A stretch of DNA of 64,000 bases from Rubricoccus marinus (GCF_002257665.1 NZ_MQWB01000001.1:1779954-1843953); one strand, 5' to 3'. Positions 32,480 to 42,296 are shown, numbered from the stretch's first letter. Translations and numbers: made by a program. Notes: generated from the letters alone by a model not told the origin.

Positions 32480-35215
32480 ATGTCGCTCCGTTTCTGGCCC
32501 GCGATCCTCGCGCTTCTCCTCGCCGGTCCTCTCGCCGCGCAGCCGCTCCCGAGCGCCACCGCGCCGCCCGCCGACCCCGCCCGCGCCGAAGCCGCGTACG
32601 ACGCCGCCCGGTCCCTATATGACGGCCGGCTCTACGCACCCGCCTCTCGCGCCTTTGCGGCGTTCCGCGAGACGTACCCTCGCGACATCCACGGACCGCA
32701 GGCGCTGTTCTTCCAGGCCGAAGCCACACTCGCCTCTGGCGACGATGTGGGCGCGGCGGCGCTGTTCTCGCAGTTCGAGACCGGCTACCCGCTCCACCCG
32801 TTCGCGTCGCAGGCGCGGCTCGCGCTGGGCCGCTACTACTGGGCCGCCGGTCGGCTGGACGAAGCCGAGGGCGCGCTGAACCAGGCGCTCGGCCGCAACC
32901 TGCCGCCAGAGGACCGCGCCGAGGCGCAGTACCTCCTGGGCCTCGTGTTCCGCGAGCAAGGCCGCCCGGGCCCCGCCATCGAGTCGTTCCTCGCCGCCGC
33001 CGACGGCGAGACGCCTCTGGCGCCAGCGGCCCTGTACGCTGCGGGCGAGACGGAGGCCGGCCGCGAAAACTGGAGCGGTGTTGCGGAGGTCTTCGGGCTT
33101 CTCAACGACCGGTATCCCGCGTCGGCCGAGAACGCGCAGGTTGGACTTGCGCGCGCCGAAGCGTTTGCGCGCCTGGGCCAGTATGAGGACGTCGCCGCTG
33201 AGGCGTCGAGCCGGCGCAGCACGCTCTCGGGCGCAGACGTCGCCCGCGCCGATCTGCTCGCGGGTGAGGCGCTTGTGCGTCTGGGCCGCGCCGACGAAGC
33301 CCAGGCCCGTTTCGAGCGCGTTCCGGACTCGACGCTGTATGACCGCCGCGCCACGTTTGGACGCGCCCGCATCGCGTACGACCGCGGCAACTACGGCCTC
33401 GCCGCGTCCCTGTTTGAGGTTGTCCGCGCCGGAGCGCCAGAGGCTTCGGCCGACGCGCTCGCGCACGAGTCGACGTACTACGTCGGGCTCTCCCTCAAGC
33501 GCACGGGTCAGCTTGGTGATGCCGAGCAACGCTTGCGCGAGGCGGCAAACCAGACCGGTGGCGCGTACGTCAGCGAAGCGCTCCTCGAACTCGGTCTGTT
33601 GCTGTACGAGCGGCGGCGCTACGAGGAGGCTGCTAACGCGTTTGGCCGGATCGTGGCGGATTTCCGCGGGAAGCCGTTCGTCGGCGAGGCCGCGCGGATG
33701 CAAGGCGAGAGCTTTGCCGCGCTCGGCCGCGTAGAAGACGCACGGCGCGCCTACGAGCTCGCCGAGAGCCTGGGCGCCGCAACGTCGGAGACCCGGGCCG
33801 AGATCGCGTTTCAAGACGCGTATGGGCGCTTCCGCGCCGGCAACTACGCCGAAGCGATCCCGGCGCTGCTGACCGTTGCGCGGTCGACGCCCGACGGCCC
33901 CCGCGCCGGCGAGGCGCTGTTCTGGGCCGGCGAAGCCGCCTTCCAGATCCAGCAATACGCCCGCGCTGAGGAGATCCTCCGCGAGTTCCTGGCGACCAAC
34001 GCCGCGCACCCCCGCGCCGATGCTGCTCGCTACGCGCTCGCCTACACCCACTTCCGCCGCCGGGACTACGGCGCCGCGGCCGACGCGTTCGAGCGCTTCC
34101 TCTCGGCATACACCGGGAGCCAGGCCGCCGTCCCCTACCGACCGGACGCGTTGTTCCGCCTCGCGGACAGCTACTTCGCGCTCGGCCGCTTTGCCGACGC
34201 CCGCGCCGTATACCAGCGCGCTGCCGAAGACGCCCCTGGCGGGCAAGGGCGCGACTACGCCCTGTTCCAGGTTGCCCAGGCCTACGCCGCCGAAGGCCGT
34301 ACGGACGACGCCATCGCGGCCTACGAACAGCTCGCGACCAACTTCTCGGCAAGTGACCTTCTCGATGAGGCGCTCTACTCCGAGGGCGCCCTGCTCCTCC
34401 AGGCCGGCCGAGACCAAGAAGCAGCCACCCTCTTCAACCGCGCCGCGACTGTTCGGCCCGGCAGCGCCATCGCGCCTCGCGCCCTCGTTGGCGAGGGCGA
34501 CGCGCGCTACAACGCCGAGGACTACGAAGGCGCTGAGCAGGCCTACCGGCGTGCCCTGACGCGCTACCCCGAGAGCGACTTCGCCGCCGACGCCCTTGAA
34601 GGGCTGGGCTACGCGCTCGACGCCCTCGGCCGCGCGGACGAGTTCGAGGATGCCGTGTCCCGGTTCGAGCGCACGACGACGAACCCTCTGGCGCGCGCAC
34701 GCGTGCAGCTCCGCCGCGGCGAGGTCGCCCTGGAGGCCGGCGACAACGCGCTCGCCGCCCAGCGCATCGAGGCGCTTCTGGCGATCAGCCCGCCAGCTGA
34801 GATCGAGCCACAGGCGCTGCTCACGCTTGCAGCGGCCTACACCGGCATGAGCGAGTACAACGCCGCCGCGACCGCCCTCCGCCGCTTGCTGGACCGCTAC
34901 CCCAGCGGGCCTCTGGCGCCAGAGGCCTCGCTCCGCCTCGCGGAAACGCGGTTCTCGGCTGGAGACGCCAACCTCGCGCTCTTGGAATCCCAGCGGTTCC
35001 AGCAGCGCTTTCCGGACGACGCCGAGCGCGTCGCGCAGGCCATCCTGATCGAGGCGCGCGCCCTCAGCACGCTCGGCCGCACCGACGACCTCCGCCAGAG
35101 GCTCGCGGTCCTCGCGACGACCTACCCGGACTCGGCCGCGGCAGAAGAGGCCGCGCGCCTGTTCCCGACGGCCATGCCGGACCGCGTCCGTTCCGGACAG
35201 GGTGATGACAACTAG
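32480..35215 (+). CDS. Large exported TPR protein
   Basis: 911 residues from ATG 32480 with signal peptide MSLRFWPAILALLLAGPLAAQ. The mature protein is almost entirely tetratricopeptide repeats (for example LFFQAEATLASGDDVGAAAL, GLVFREQGRPGPAIESFLAA, LADSYFALGRFADARAVYQR, LVGEGDARYNAEDYEGAEQA), on the order of 18-20 units. Such proteins act as periplasmic or outer-membrane scaffolds. A TAGTTTCG box at 32440 may be its promoter. Its stop overlaps the open frame of the next gene, a barrel protein, so the pair may work together, followed by SPOR and ExbB/ExbD genes. Confidence 0.85.
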   Translation: MSLRFWPAILALLLAGPLAAQPLPSATAPPADPARAEAAYDAARSLYDGRLYAPASRAFAAFRETYPRDIHGPQALFFQAEATLASGDDVGAAALFSQFETGYPLHPFASQARLALGRYYWAAGRLDEAEGALNQALGRNLPPEDRAEAQYLLGLVFREQGRPGPAIESFLAAADGETPLAPAALYAAGETEAGRENWSGVAEVFGLLNDRYPASAENAQVGLARAEAFARLGQYEDVAAEASSRRSTLSGADVARADLLAGEALVRLGRADEAQARFERVPDSTLYDRRATFGRARIAYDRGNYGLAASLFEVVRAGAPEASADALAHESTYYVGLSLKRTGQLGDAEQRLREAANQTGGAYVSEALLELGLLLYERRRYEEAANAFGRIVADFRGKPFVGEAARMQGESFAALGRVEDARRAYELAESLGAATSETRAEIAFQDAYGRFRAGNYAEAIPALLTVARSTPDGPRAGEALFWAGEAAFQIQQYARAEEILREFLATNAAHPRADAARYALAYTHFRRRDYGAAADAFERFLSAYTGSQAAVPYRPDALFRLADSYFALGRFADARAVYQRAAEDAPGGQGRDYALFQVAQAYAAEGRTDDAIAAYEQLATNFSASDLLDEALYSEGALLLQAGRDQEAATLFNRAATVRPGSAIAPRALVGEGDARYNAEDYEGAEQAYRRALTRYPESDFAADALEGLGYALDALGRADEFEDAVSRFERTTTNPLARARVQLRRGEVALEAGDNALAAQRIEALLAISPPAEIEPQALLTLAAAYTGMSEYNAAATALRRLLDRYPSGPLAPEASLRLAETRFSAGDANLALLESQRFQQRFPDDAERVAQAILIEARALSTLGRTDDLRQRLAVLATTYPDSAAAEEAARLFPTAMPDRVRSGQGDDN

Positions 35216-35246
35216 ATCCGACCGCGCCCCCCTCTGCCTCTCTCCC

Positions 35247-36905
35247 ATGGTCGCTCCGATTCGTTCCGCTCTCGTCCTCTTCCTCCTCGGCGCCGCCTCG
35301 GCCGCGTCGGCGCAGGACCCGACTCCGGACCCTCGCGTCCCGAGCCTCACCCCTCGCGAGTTCGAGATCCGGGGCGACGTCCGCGTCGCGCTCCCGCAGA
35401 TCGAGCGCCAGCCGCTGTCGGGGTTTGGGCCGCCGCCGCGCAACTACGTGGTCCCCGCCGACCGCGCCGCCGTTACGGCCGCATACGATCCAGACCTGGC
35501 CGACCTCCCGGCTCTCGTGTTGGCCCCGCCGTCGCAGCCGGACGCAGACATCCTCGTGCCTGAGCGGCTCCGCGCGGAAGGCACCTACGGCAACAGCGCG
35601 GCCCGGACCGGACGGTTCAACCTCGCCCTTCCGGTCGCCTCCGGTCAGCTTCTGGCGGATGCTGACTACGACGGCCTGGGCGCCTCGGACGACGCCGACG
35701 AGGTCGGTTTTGACCGGCTGAGCGGGGGCGCGAGCATCCGCACGGGCGGAGCCGTTCAGTTTGAGCTCTTCGGGCGCGGGCTCTTCGACCGCTACGGTCT
35801 CCCGGGCATTCGAGAGCGCCAGAACCTCACGTCGACGCCGATCCGGAGCCTCACGCAATTCGAAGGCGGAGTCGGCGTGGAAGGCCTCGGCGCGACGCCG
35901 TTTCTGCTCCAGGCGCGCTACTCCGCCGACCGGCTCGAACCGGAAAACGCCAGCTTGATGTCGGGGATTGGTGAGGATCAGAGCGCGGGGCAGGTCGACG
36001 CCAGAGGCGAGATCACGCTTTTTGACCGCGTCCGTGTAGACGCGGGCGGCGGCGTGATCGGGCTGGATGGAGGCCTGGGCCAAGACGTCCAGTACGGCGC
36101 CGCTGGCGCCGCCATCCGGCTGGGCCGCCCCGGCGGGCCGGAGCTCACGCTTGGCGCCAGAGGCTTGGCCTACACCGTGGCCTCTGGCGCGGGAGACGGC
36201 GACGCCACGGCGATTGCGCCCATCGTTGACCTCTCGATCCCTGCGGGGCCCACAATTCGGTTGTTCGCGTCGAACGATCCGATGCTCGTCACGCGCGGCC
36301 TAGCCGATCACTTCCAAGTCAACCCCTTTGCGACGGCGCAGCCCGTTCTCGCCCCCGACGTGTTGCGAGTGAACGCGCGCGCAGGTGCTGAGATCACTAA
36401 TGGACCCGTCCGCCTCCGAGGCTTCGCGCACTACGTCGAGGCGCCTACGTGGCTCGTCTTCGATCGCTCAGGCGATGGGCTGTTCATTGAGGGATACGAG
36501 AGCGTGCGGGTTCAAGGTGTCACGGCAGAGGCCGCGATCGTCTCAAGGTCCGGCATCTCGTTTGAGGCGGGGGTCACGCTTCGCGAGTCGCGGATCAGCG
36601 ACAGCGGGGGCGTGAACGTGATCCCGTTTTACGCGCCCAACACGGCACGTGCTGGGGTCCAAGTTCCGTTCTCGCGCGGACGCCTAGCCCTTACGGCGTA
36701 CCGCGTCGCAGAGCGCCCCGCAGACCGGGCGGACCGGACATCTGCCCCCGCCTACGGCGTTCTCTCAGCCGATGCGAGGTTCGATATCGCGTCGATGATT
36801 TCCGTGGTGGCGCAGGCAGACCGACTCGCGGGAACGGTGGAAGAGTGGCCCGGCTACCGCCTGCCCGGCACGACGGTGCGTGCAGGACTTCGAGTTACAC
36901 TTTAA
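35247..36905 (+). CDS. Outer-membrane beta-barrel protein (TonB-receptor-like)
   Basis: 552 residues from ATG 35247 with signal peptide MVAPIRSALVLFLLGAASAASAQ. The N-terminal ~80 residues are Pro-rich (FEIRGDVRVALPQIERQPL). The rest is a long series of amphipathic strands (FNLALPVASGQLLADADYDG, AVQFELFGRGLFDRYGLPGI) ending in TTVRAGLRVTL*, typical of outer-membrane barrels. No plug domain is clear, so it may be a plugless receptor-like or porin-type barrel. The in-frame ATG at 35202 overlaps the preceding stop and is less likely because it precedes the signal peptide by 15 residues. Confidence 0.75.
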   Translation: MVAPIRSALVLFLLGAASAASAQDPTPDPRVPSLTPREFEIRGDVRVALPQIERQPLSGFGPPPRNYVVPADRAAVTAAYDPDLADLPALVLAPPSQPDADILVPERLRAEGTYGNSAARTGRFNLALPVASGQLLADADYDGLGASDDADEVGFDRLSGGASIRTGGAVQFELFGRGLFDRYGLPGIRERQNLTSTPIRSLTQFEGGVGVEGLGATPFLLQARYSADRLEPENASLMSGIGEDQSAGQVDARGEITLFDRVRVDAGGGVIGLDGGLGQDVQYGAAGAAIRLGRPGGPELTLGARGLAYTVASGAGDGDATAIAPIVDLSIPAGPTIRLFASNDPMLVTRGLADHFQVNPFATAQPVLAPDVLRVNARAGAEITNGPVRLRGFAHYVEAPTWLVFDRSGDGLFIEGYESVRVQGVTAEAAIVSRSGISFEAGVTLRESRISDSGGVNVIPFYAPNTARAGVQVPFSRGRLALTAYRVAERPADRADRTSAPAYGVLSADARFDIASMISVVAQADRLAGTVEEWPGYRLPGTTVRAGLRVTL

Positions 36906-36950
36906 GTCCGTATCGTTCCAGAAAGCCGGTTCTTAGCGCCGGAACGCCTC

Positions 36951-36958
36951 TACCTTCA
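36951..36958 (+). promoter_or_regulatory. Candidate -7 box for the HU/SPOR gene
   Basis: TACCTTCA lies 24 bases before the GTG start at 36982. It is similar in form to other boxes in the window. Confidence 0.3.
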
Positions 36959-36981
36959 CACCGCACTCGCCCGCGCGTACC

Positions 36982-39219
36982 GTGGCCTCGTTGACCGCTC
37001 TCGCCGCCGCCATCCGTGAACGTCTCCTCGCGGAGGAGCCCGCTCCTCTCCCAGGTTTCGGGACCCTCCAGCGCGTTCATCTGCCCGCGCGGGTAGAGAC
37101 GCGTCCGGACGGCTCGAAGTCGCTTCAGCCGCCGCGCGAATCTCTCCGGCTGATCCTCGGCGACGTACAAGACTCCGATCCCATCGCGCTCGCGCTCGCT
37201 CGCAACCTCGGGCTGCCCGTTGCCCAGGGGCGTGCGGCGCTCAAGAAGCACGTTGACCAAGTGGAGGCCCTTCTCTCAGCGCGTGGGGACGTCCCGCTAG
37301 AAGGCGTCGGCATTATCCGACGGACGGACCGCGGCATCCTGTTCGGCGCGGACCCCTCGCTCTTGGCGACGATCAACGCTTCCTTCGAAGGCTTGACAAC
37401 GGTCGGCACCGGGACGGAGGCCTCTGACGCGGACGAGCCGGAGTCCGACACCGGAGAAACCGAGCCACGCGCCGAAGCAGAGCCCCTCACGACCGACGAC
37501 GCTCCGCAAGAGGCCGAAGAGATCGAGTCAGAGGAGGCAGACGCATCACACGTGCCGTCCGCAGATCTTACCGAGGTCGATCCGCCAGAGGCCGAAACCA
37601 TTCCTCTCGCGAGCCTCCAATCGACGGACGTCCCGTCTCCGGAGAGCGCACCTGCACAAACCGAAGAGGAAGGCGAGGTCTCGGAGGCTCCCGAGCACGA
37701 TGCTGCAGGCGCGGCTCCGCCTATCGCTGCAGCGGCGATGCCCTTCGAAGTGGAAGTGGGTCCGCTCGGTGACGAACCGTACACGTTCGGAACGCCAGAG
37801 GCCTCTGGCGCTGCAGACGTACAGGCGGGCTCGGAGGCTGGAGCGGAGCCCAACCTGGAGCCGGAACCCAACCCGGAGCACACGGAGCCGACTCCGCAAA
37901 GCGACGAAGTCGTCGTGGACGACGAGATCTACTCGCTCACGCTTCCAGAAGAAGCAGACGCCAGCACGGCCGCGGCCGAACCATCCGACGAAGCCGCGCC
38001 GCCAGACAGCGCAGCAGGCGAGCCCGACGATTCCGATTCTGCCGTCGATGACCTCCTGGCTGGCATCTGGGCCGGCGGCACTCCCGTCGCCTCTGGCCTT
38101 CTCGGCGCGCAGCCTCTGGCGGACTCTCCGGCACCCGACGCCCCGGAACCGGACCTCTCGGACGAGGAGGAGTCACTGTTCCGTGCGGCTCCCGCGGGGA
38201 CGCCAGAGGCCTCATCGGATTCTGTCGACAACTGGTTCACGGCGGACATCGGTCCGATTTCGGACGCAGACGCGGACGTAGGCCCACCTCCTCCGCCCCC
38301 TCCAGCCACTCCCACGCCGGTTGTGCCGGTTCCGGGTCCCCCCAAGGTCTCCGAGCCGCTCCTTCCCCCTACGTCGCCGTCGCTCGATTGGAGCTCCGAC
38401 GCCGCTGCGAGCGTCGCGTCAGGAACCGCAAAGCGGAGCGATCAGCTCCCGCCGGCACAGAGAGAGGAGGGTTGGACCGCCTACGAAGAGGCGCCCGCCT
38501 ATGCAGAAGCAGACGCCCGTACATCCTCCCCGCTGCCCTGGATCCTTCTCGCCGGTATCGCTGCCCTCGCGATCGCCGCGTTTTTCCTGTGGCCTCGTGA
38601 GGAGGAGCCCGTTGCACCCGCCCCGGCCGCCGTTGTAGCCCCGGAGCCTCTGGCGCCAGAGGCCTCGGCCACCGAGGACTCCTTGCTCTCGGCCGACATG
38701 ATGAGCGACGAGCAATTGGACTCACTCGCTGCGGCGCTCAACGCGTCCATGACAGAGGACGAGGGTTTGCCGGCCATCGAACAAGACCTCATCCCGCCCC
38801 GTCCTGCCGCCACCGCGGACGTAGCGCCAGCGGCCCCTCGCGACGCGGCGCCCGCGCGCCCACAGGCGGCCCCGTCCTCGTCGACGGGGAGCATCCAACC
38901 TCCGAGTGTGGCCGGCCTCCCGCCTGCGCTGGCGTCTGGCCTCACAGGCAGCGGCCGCATCGAGATCGGGGCCCGTGGATACACGTGGGTCGTCACGTCA
39001 ATCTCGAACCTGGCCGAGGCGGACCGTCTGGCCGCACGGTACCGCCAAGCCGGCTTCCGCTCCAACGTGATCGAAAGCACGCCGGGCGGCCGGACGACGT
39101 ACCGCGTCGCCATCGGGCAATTCGACACGCAGGCCAACGCTCTGCTCGTACGCGACCGGCTCCCGGCCGACATCCGGAGCCGCGACGACATCTGGACCCT
39201 CAACCTCGCCGACCTCTAA
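36982..39219 (+). CDS. HU-CCDC81-type and SPOR domain cell-division/envelope protein
   Basis: 745 residues from GTG 36982. Residues ~1-140 resemble the paired bacterial HU-CCDC81 domains found in Bacteroidota SPOR proteins (LPGFGTLQRVHLPARVETRP, RAALKKHVDQVEALLSARGD, VPLEGVGIIRRTDRGILFG). Then come ~360 acidic, Pro/Glu-rich residues, one membrane helix (PWILLAGIAALAIAAFFLWP, ~515) and another linker. The C-terminal SPOR domain is YTWVVTSISNLAEADRLAAR with YRVAIGQFDTQANALLVRD. SPOR binds denuded peptidoglycan at division septa; the cytoplasmic HU-like part may bind DNA or filaments. ExbB/ExbD genes follow 12 bases later. Confidence 0.8.
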   Translation: MASLTALAAAIRERLLAEEPAPLPGFGTLQRVHLPARVETRPDGSKSLQPPRESLRLILGDVQDSDPIALALARNLGLPVAQGRAALKKHVDQVEALLSARGDVPLEGVGIIRRTDRGILFGADPSLLATINASFEGLTTVGTGTEASDADEPESDTGETEPRAEAEPLTTDDAPQEAEEIESEEADASHVPSADLTEVDPPEAETIPLASLQSTDVPSPESAPAQTEEEGEVSEAPEHDAAGAAPPIAAAAMPFEVEVGPLGDEPYTFGTPEASGAADVQAGSEAGAEPNLEPEPNPEHTEPTPQSDEVVVDDEIYSLTLPEEADASTAAAEPSDEAAPPDSAAGEPDDSDSAVDDLLAGIWAGGTPVASGLLGAQPLADSPAPDAPEPDLSDEEESLFRAAPAGTPEASSDSVDNWFTADIGPISDADADVGPPPPPPPATPTPVVPVPGPPKVSEPLLPPTSPSLDWSSDAAASVASGTAKRSDQLPPAQREEGWTAYEEAPAYAEADARTSSPLPWILLAGIAALAIAAFFLWPREEEPVAPAPAAVVAPEPLAPEASATEDSLLSADMMSDEQLDSLAAALNASMTEDEGLPAIEQDLIPPRPAATADVAPAAPRDAAPARPQAAPSSSTGSIQPPSVAGLPPALASGLTGSGRIEIGARGYTWVVTSISNLAEADRLAARYRQAGFRSNVIESTPGGRTTYRVAIGQFDTQANALLVRDRLPADIRSRDDIWTLNLADL

Positions 39220-39231
39220 CCCGGCGCGCTC

Positions 39232-39963
39232 ATGCCCTTCTACCTCGCGCTTCAAACGGCGGTCTCGGATTCCCTCCCCGCCGACACGCTCGCCGCCGTC
39301 GCGTCTGAACCCGAGACGCTTTCCTTCCTGGACCTCCTCTGGAAGGGCGGGTGGACGATGATCCCCATCGCGATCCTGTCCGTCCTCGCGCTGTTCCTGT
39401 TCGCCGAGCGGATGCTCGCGCTTAACCGCGCGAAGGGCAACCCGGAGAAGTTGACCCGGACGGTCGCCGACTACGTGGAAGCTGGGGACCTCTCGGGCGC
39501 GATCGGCTTCTGCCGAGCGCAGGACACGCCGACCGCGCGCATCGTTCAGCGCGGGCTAGAGCGCGTGGGACGGCCCATCGGCGAGATCAAAGACGCTGTT
39601 GAAGAGGCCGGACGCCGGGAGACCTACGAGCTCGAAAAGCGGATGGACCTCCTCGCCTCCACGGCTGCTATCGCGCCGATGCTCGGCTTCCTTGGCACCG
39701 TGGTCGGCATGATCGGCGCGTTCCAGCAGCTGCAGCGCTTCGAAGGGCTCGTCAACCCCGCGCTGCTCGCGGGCGGGATCTGGGAAGCGCTCGTGACCAC
39801 GGCAGCGGGCCTCGCCGTCGGCGTGGCTGCCCTGTTCGCCTACAACTTCCTCGTCAGCCGGATCAACCGGACCATCAACGACCTAGAGACCGCGTCCACA
39901 GACTTCCTCGACATCCTGCAGACGCCTGCGGGCGAACGCCGCCGCGCGCCCCTTCCCGCCTGA
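39232..39963 (+). CDS. exbB: MotA/TolQ/ExbB proton channel protein
   Basis: 243 residues with three membrane segments: GWTMIPIAILSVLALFLFAE, the conserved MLGFLGTVVGMIGAFQQL, and AAGLAVGVAALFAYNFLVS. It forms the proton-conducting stator with the ExbD-like partner 30 bases downstream and energises TonB or Tol functions at the outer membrane. Whether it is a TolQ or ExbB type cannot be settled. The N-terminal ~30 residues are periplasmic. Confidence 0.9.
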   Translation: MPFYLALQTAVSDSLPADTLAAVASEPETLSFLDLLWKGGWTMIPIAILSVLALFLFAERMLALNRAKGNPEKLTRTVADYVEAGDLSGAIGFCRAQDTPTARIVQRGLERVGRPIGEIKDAVEEAGRRETYELEKRMDLLASTAAIAPMLGFLGTVVGMIGAFQQLQRFEGLVNPALLAGGIWEALVTTAAGLAVGVAALFAYNFLVSRINRTINDLETASTDFLDILQTPAGERRRAPLPA

Positions 39964-39968
39964 CCTGC

Positions 39969-39986
39969 GCCTCTGGCGCCAGAGGC
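39969..39986. repeat. Motif palindrome between exbB and exbD
   Basis: GCCTCTGGCGCCAGAGGC fills most of the 30-base gap between two co-directional genes. It is therefore not only found at transcript ends; it could cause processing or attenuation between the two genes. Confidence 0.85.
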
Positions 39987-39993
39987 CTGACCT

Positions 39994-40407
39994 ATGCCGC
40001 TCAACTTCTCGTCGGGACGGAAGCCGCTGACCGCGTTCAGCCTCGCCTCGCTGACCGACATTGTCCTGCTCCTGCTGATCTTTTTCCTGCTCACGTCGTC
40101 CTTCGTGACGCAGCGCGGGATTGAGGTCAACCTCCCCGATACGGCGAGTGCCACGCCGTTGGAGGCGCAGTACGTCGCGGTCTCCATCCTGCCGGACGGA
40201 AGCCTCTTTGTGGACGAGATCCCAACGACCGCCGACAGCCTGACTGCGCTTCTCGCGTCCGTCAAAGGAGAGCGGGATGCGATCGCGGTCTATGCGGACA
40301 CCGAGGCGCAGATCGGCTCCTTGGCCGCCGTCGCGGGCGCCGCCGCCGAGTTGAACATGCGCGTGTCCGTCGCCACGGACCCCAGTTCCGGCACCTCTGG
40401 CGAGTAG
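39994..40407 (+). CDS. exbD: ExbD/TolR-type biopolymer transport protein
   Basis: 137 residues. A short cytoplasmic N terminus is followed by one membrane helix with the conserved functional Asp (FSLASLTDIVLLLLIFFLLT, Asp ~18-19) and a periplasmic TolR/ExbD domain (GIEVNLPDTASATPLEAQ, VSILPDGSLFVDEIP). The partner of the upstream channel. The C terminus ends in SGTSGE, read through a motif copy, right before the palindrome at the convergent junction with comM. Confidence 0.9.
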   Translation: MPLNFSSGRKPLTAFSLASLTDIVLLLLIFFLLTSSFVTQRGIEVNLPDTASATPLEAQYVAVSILPDGSLFVDEIPTTADSLTALLASVKGERDAIAVYADTEAQIGSLAAVAGAAAELNMRVSVATDPSSGTSGE

Positions 40408-40410
40408 CTG

Positions 40411-40428
40411 GCCTCTGGCGCCAGAGGC
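40411..40428. terminator. Motif palindrome at convergent junction exbD / comM
   Basis: GCCTCTGGCGCCAGAGGC occupies the 20-base gap between two convergent stop codons and touches the comM stop. It is a prime case for a bidirectional terminator role. Confidence 0.55.
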
Positions 40429-41984
40429 TAGCCCATTCCCCACCCGCTCCGATCGAGCGAGCGGTACTGGACGGCTTCGGCGACGTGCTCGGCGCTCACG
40501 CCAGAGGCCCCGGCGAGATCGGCGATGGTGCGGGCGACCTTGAGGACACGGTCGTGCGCGCGGGCGGACAGCCCAAGGCGCGCGATGGCGGCTTTGAGAA
40601 GCGCCAGGCCGCCCGCGTCGGGCTTGCAATAGCGACGTACGTCGCGGGCAGGCATCTGCGCGTTGCAGTGTGCGGACGTGCCCGCAAAGCGCTCCGCCTG
40701 CCTCTGGCGCGCCGCGACGACGCGCTCGCGGACGTTTGTGCTCGGCTCGGCGGGCCGGTCGCGGTTGAGGTCGTCGAACGGGACCGGCGTGACCTCCACG
40801 TGGAGATCGATACGATCCAATAACGGACCCGACACCTTTGCGAGGTAGCGCTGGACCTGCCCCGGCGCGCAGACGCACGGCTTGTGCGGATCGCCAGCGT
40901 GTCCGCACGGGCACGGATTCATACTGGCCAGAAGCATAAAGCGCGCTGGGAAGTGGACCGTCGCGCGGGCTCTCGCAATCGTGATCGCGCCCTCTTCGAG
41001 AGGCTGGCGCAGAACTTCGAGGACCGACCGCTCGAACTCCGGCAACTCATCCAAGAACAGCACGCCGTGATGCGCGAGCGATATCTCGCCCGGCATCGGG
41101 TTGGAGCCGCCACCGCAGAGCCCCGCATTCGAGATGGTGTGGTGAGGCGCCCGAAACGGCCGCTCAGTTACCAACCCGGAGCGCGCCTGTCCATTGAGCA
41201 TCCCACCGACCGAATGAATCTTTGTGGTCTCCAGCGCCTCGGCGTTAGTCAGCGGCGGCAGGATGCCGGGAAGCCGCCGCGCCAGCATCGTCTTGCCCGA
41301 TCCCGGAGGCCCCACCATGAGCGCGTTGTGCCCGCCAGCTGCCGCCACCTCAAGGGCGCGCTTGACGCCTTCCTGACCTTTCACGTCCGAGAAGTCATCC
41401 AGTCGATCGCCTCTGGCGTGGGGCGGAGACTCTTGCCGGACAAACTGGACGCCTCTCCCCTGCTCCTCCGCGAGGAACGTGTACGCCTCGCGCAGCGACT
41501 CGACCGCGTATACCTCCAGCCCCTCCACGACCGCCGCCTCTGGCGCGTTCTCCTTCGGGACCACCATCGCGCGGACGCCAGAGGCCGCCGCGTGGGCCGC
41601 CATGGGAAGCACGCCGCGCACCGGGCGAACGGACCCGTCTAGCGACAGCTCGCCTACGATTACGATCTCGTCCAGCACCTCTGGCGCGATAAGCGGCCCG
41701 TTTCGTCCCGTCGCCGCCAGGAGACCCAACGCCATGGGGAGGTCGAAGGCCGAGCCTTCTTTGCGCACGTCGGCGGGCGCGAGGTTGATCGTGATCGCGC
41801 CGCGCGGGCGCGGCAGGTCGCTGTTGGTCAGCGCGGCGATAATGCGGTCGCGGCTTTCGCGCACGGCCCCATCGGGCAACCCCACCACGGTCCATCGAGG
41901 CAGGTTGGGCTCGATGTGGGTCTCGATTTCGATGGGCAGCGCGTCGACGCCGAGCACGGCGCGACTCCAAACGCGGGAGAACAT
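40428..41984 (-). CDS. comM: YifB/ComM family AAA ATPase
   Basis: 518 residues. ComM is a hexameric helicase that promotes branch migration during natural transformation in Gram-negative bacteria. N-terminal ChlI-like domain (GVDALPIEIETHIEPNLPRW, VGLPDGAVRESRDRI), Walker A VGPPGSGKTMLARRLPG (~220), Walker B GVLFLDELPEF, sensor region (ATVHFPARFMLLASMNPCPC), and C-terminal Mg-chelatase-C domain (RARAHDRVLKVARTIADL). A Cys cluster (PCPCGHAGDPHKPCVC) may bind zinc. In this genome it is notable because the abundant 9-mer may be an uptake sequence. Confidence 0.93.
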   Translation of the reverse strand: MFSRVWSRAVLGVDALPIEIETHIEPNLPRWTVVGLPDGAVRESRDRIIAALTNSDLPRPRGAITINLAPADVRKEGSAFDLPMALGLLAATGRNGPLIAPEVLDEIVIVGELSLDGSVRPVRGVLPMAAHAAASGVRAMVVPKENAPEAAVVEGLEVYAVESLREAYTFLAEEQGRGVQFVRQESPPHARGDRLDDFSDVKGQEGVKRALEVAAAGGHNALMVGPPGSGKTMLARRLPGILPPLTNAEALETTKIHSVGGMLNGQARSGLVTERPFRAPHHTISNAGLCGGGSNPMPGEISLAHHGVLFLDELPEFERSVLEVLRQPLEEGAITIARARATVHFPARFMLLASMNPCPCGHAGDPHKPCVCAPGQVQRYLAKVSGPLLDRIDLHVEVTPVPFDDLNRDRPAEPSTNVRERVVAARQRQAERFAGTSAHCNAQMPARDVRRYCKPDAGGLALLKAAIARLGLSARAHDRVLKVARTIADLAGASGVSAEHVAEAVQYRSLDRSGWGMG

Positions 41985-42077
41985 GTGGTGGGGCAGCGGT
42001 ACGCCGCCTAGACCCCCAACCTCACGGCGCCTAACACAGCCTCTAGCGGAGCGTGCCCGCTCTCTTGCGCCAGAGGC

Positions 42078-42296
42078 TCAACCCTCCGCCACGCGGCGCG
42101 CCAGCCGGTACGCGATAAACCCGGTCACGCCGAACGTGATGGCGTAAACGTTGGGATCGTAGCCGTCCCGCGCGATGGCTTCAAAGACGAACGCCATGAT
42201 GCCCGCCGCGAGACCGCCGCCGACGGCGAACACGACGGTGTACACCACGAAGAGAACAACGGCGCGAGCGGGCGTCAGAGGAGTAGACGATGGCAT
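42078..42296 (-). CDS. Small two-helix membrane protein
   Basis: 72 residues from ATG 42296. Two hydrophobic helices (AVVLFVVYTVVFAVGGGLAA and VYAITFGVTGFIAYRLARR) are separated by a short polar loop (FEAIARDGYDPN). I recognise no family. It is possibly a small inner-membrane protein. It is flanked by comM and a methyltransferase gene on the same strand. Confidence 0.55.
   Translation of the reverse strand: MPSSTPLTPARAVVLFVVYTVVFAVGGGLAAGIMAFVFEAIARDGYDPNVYAITFGVTGFIAYRLARRVAEG

Noticed and set aside
32615..35443. 942-codon antisense frame over the TPR gene
   Set aside because: Shadow of the TPR protein; no family motif or start context.
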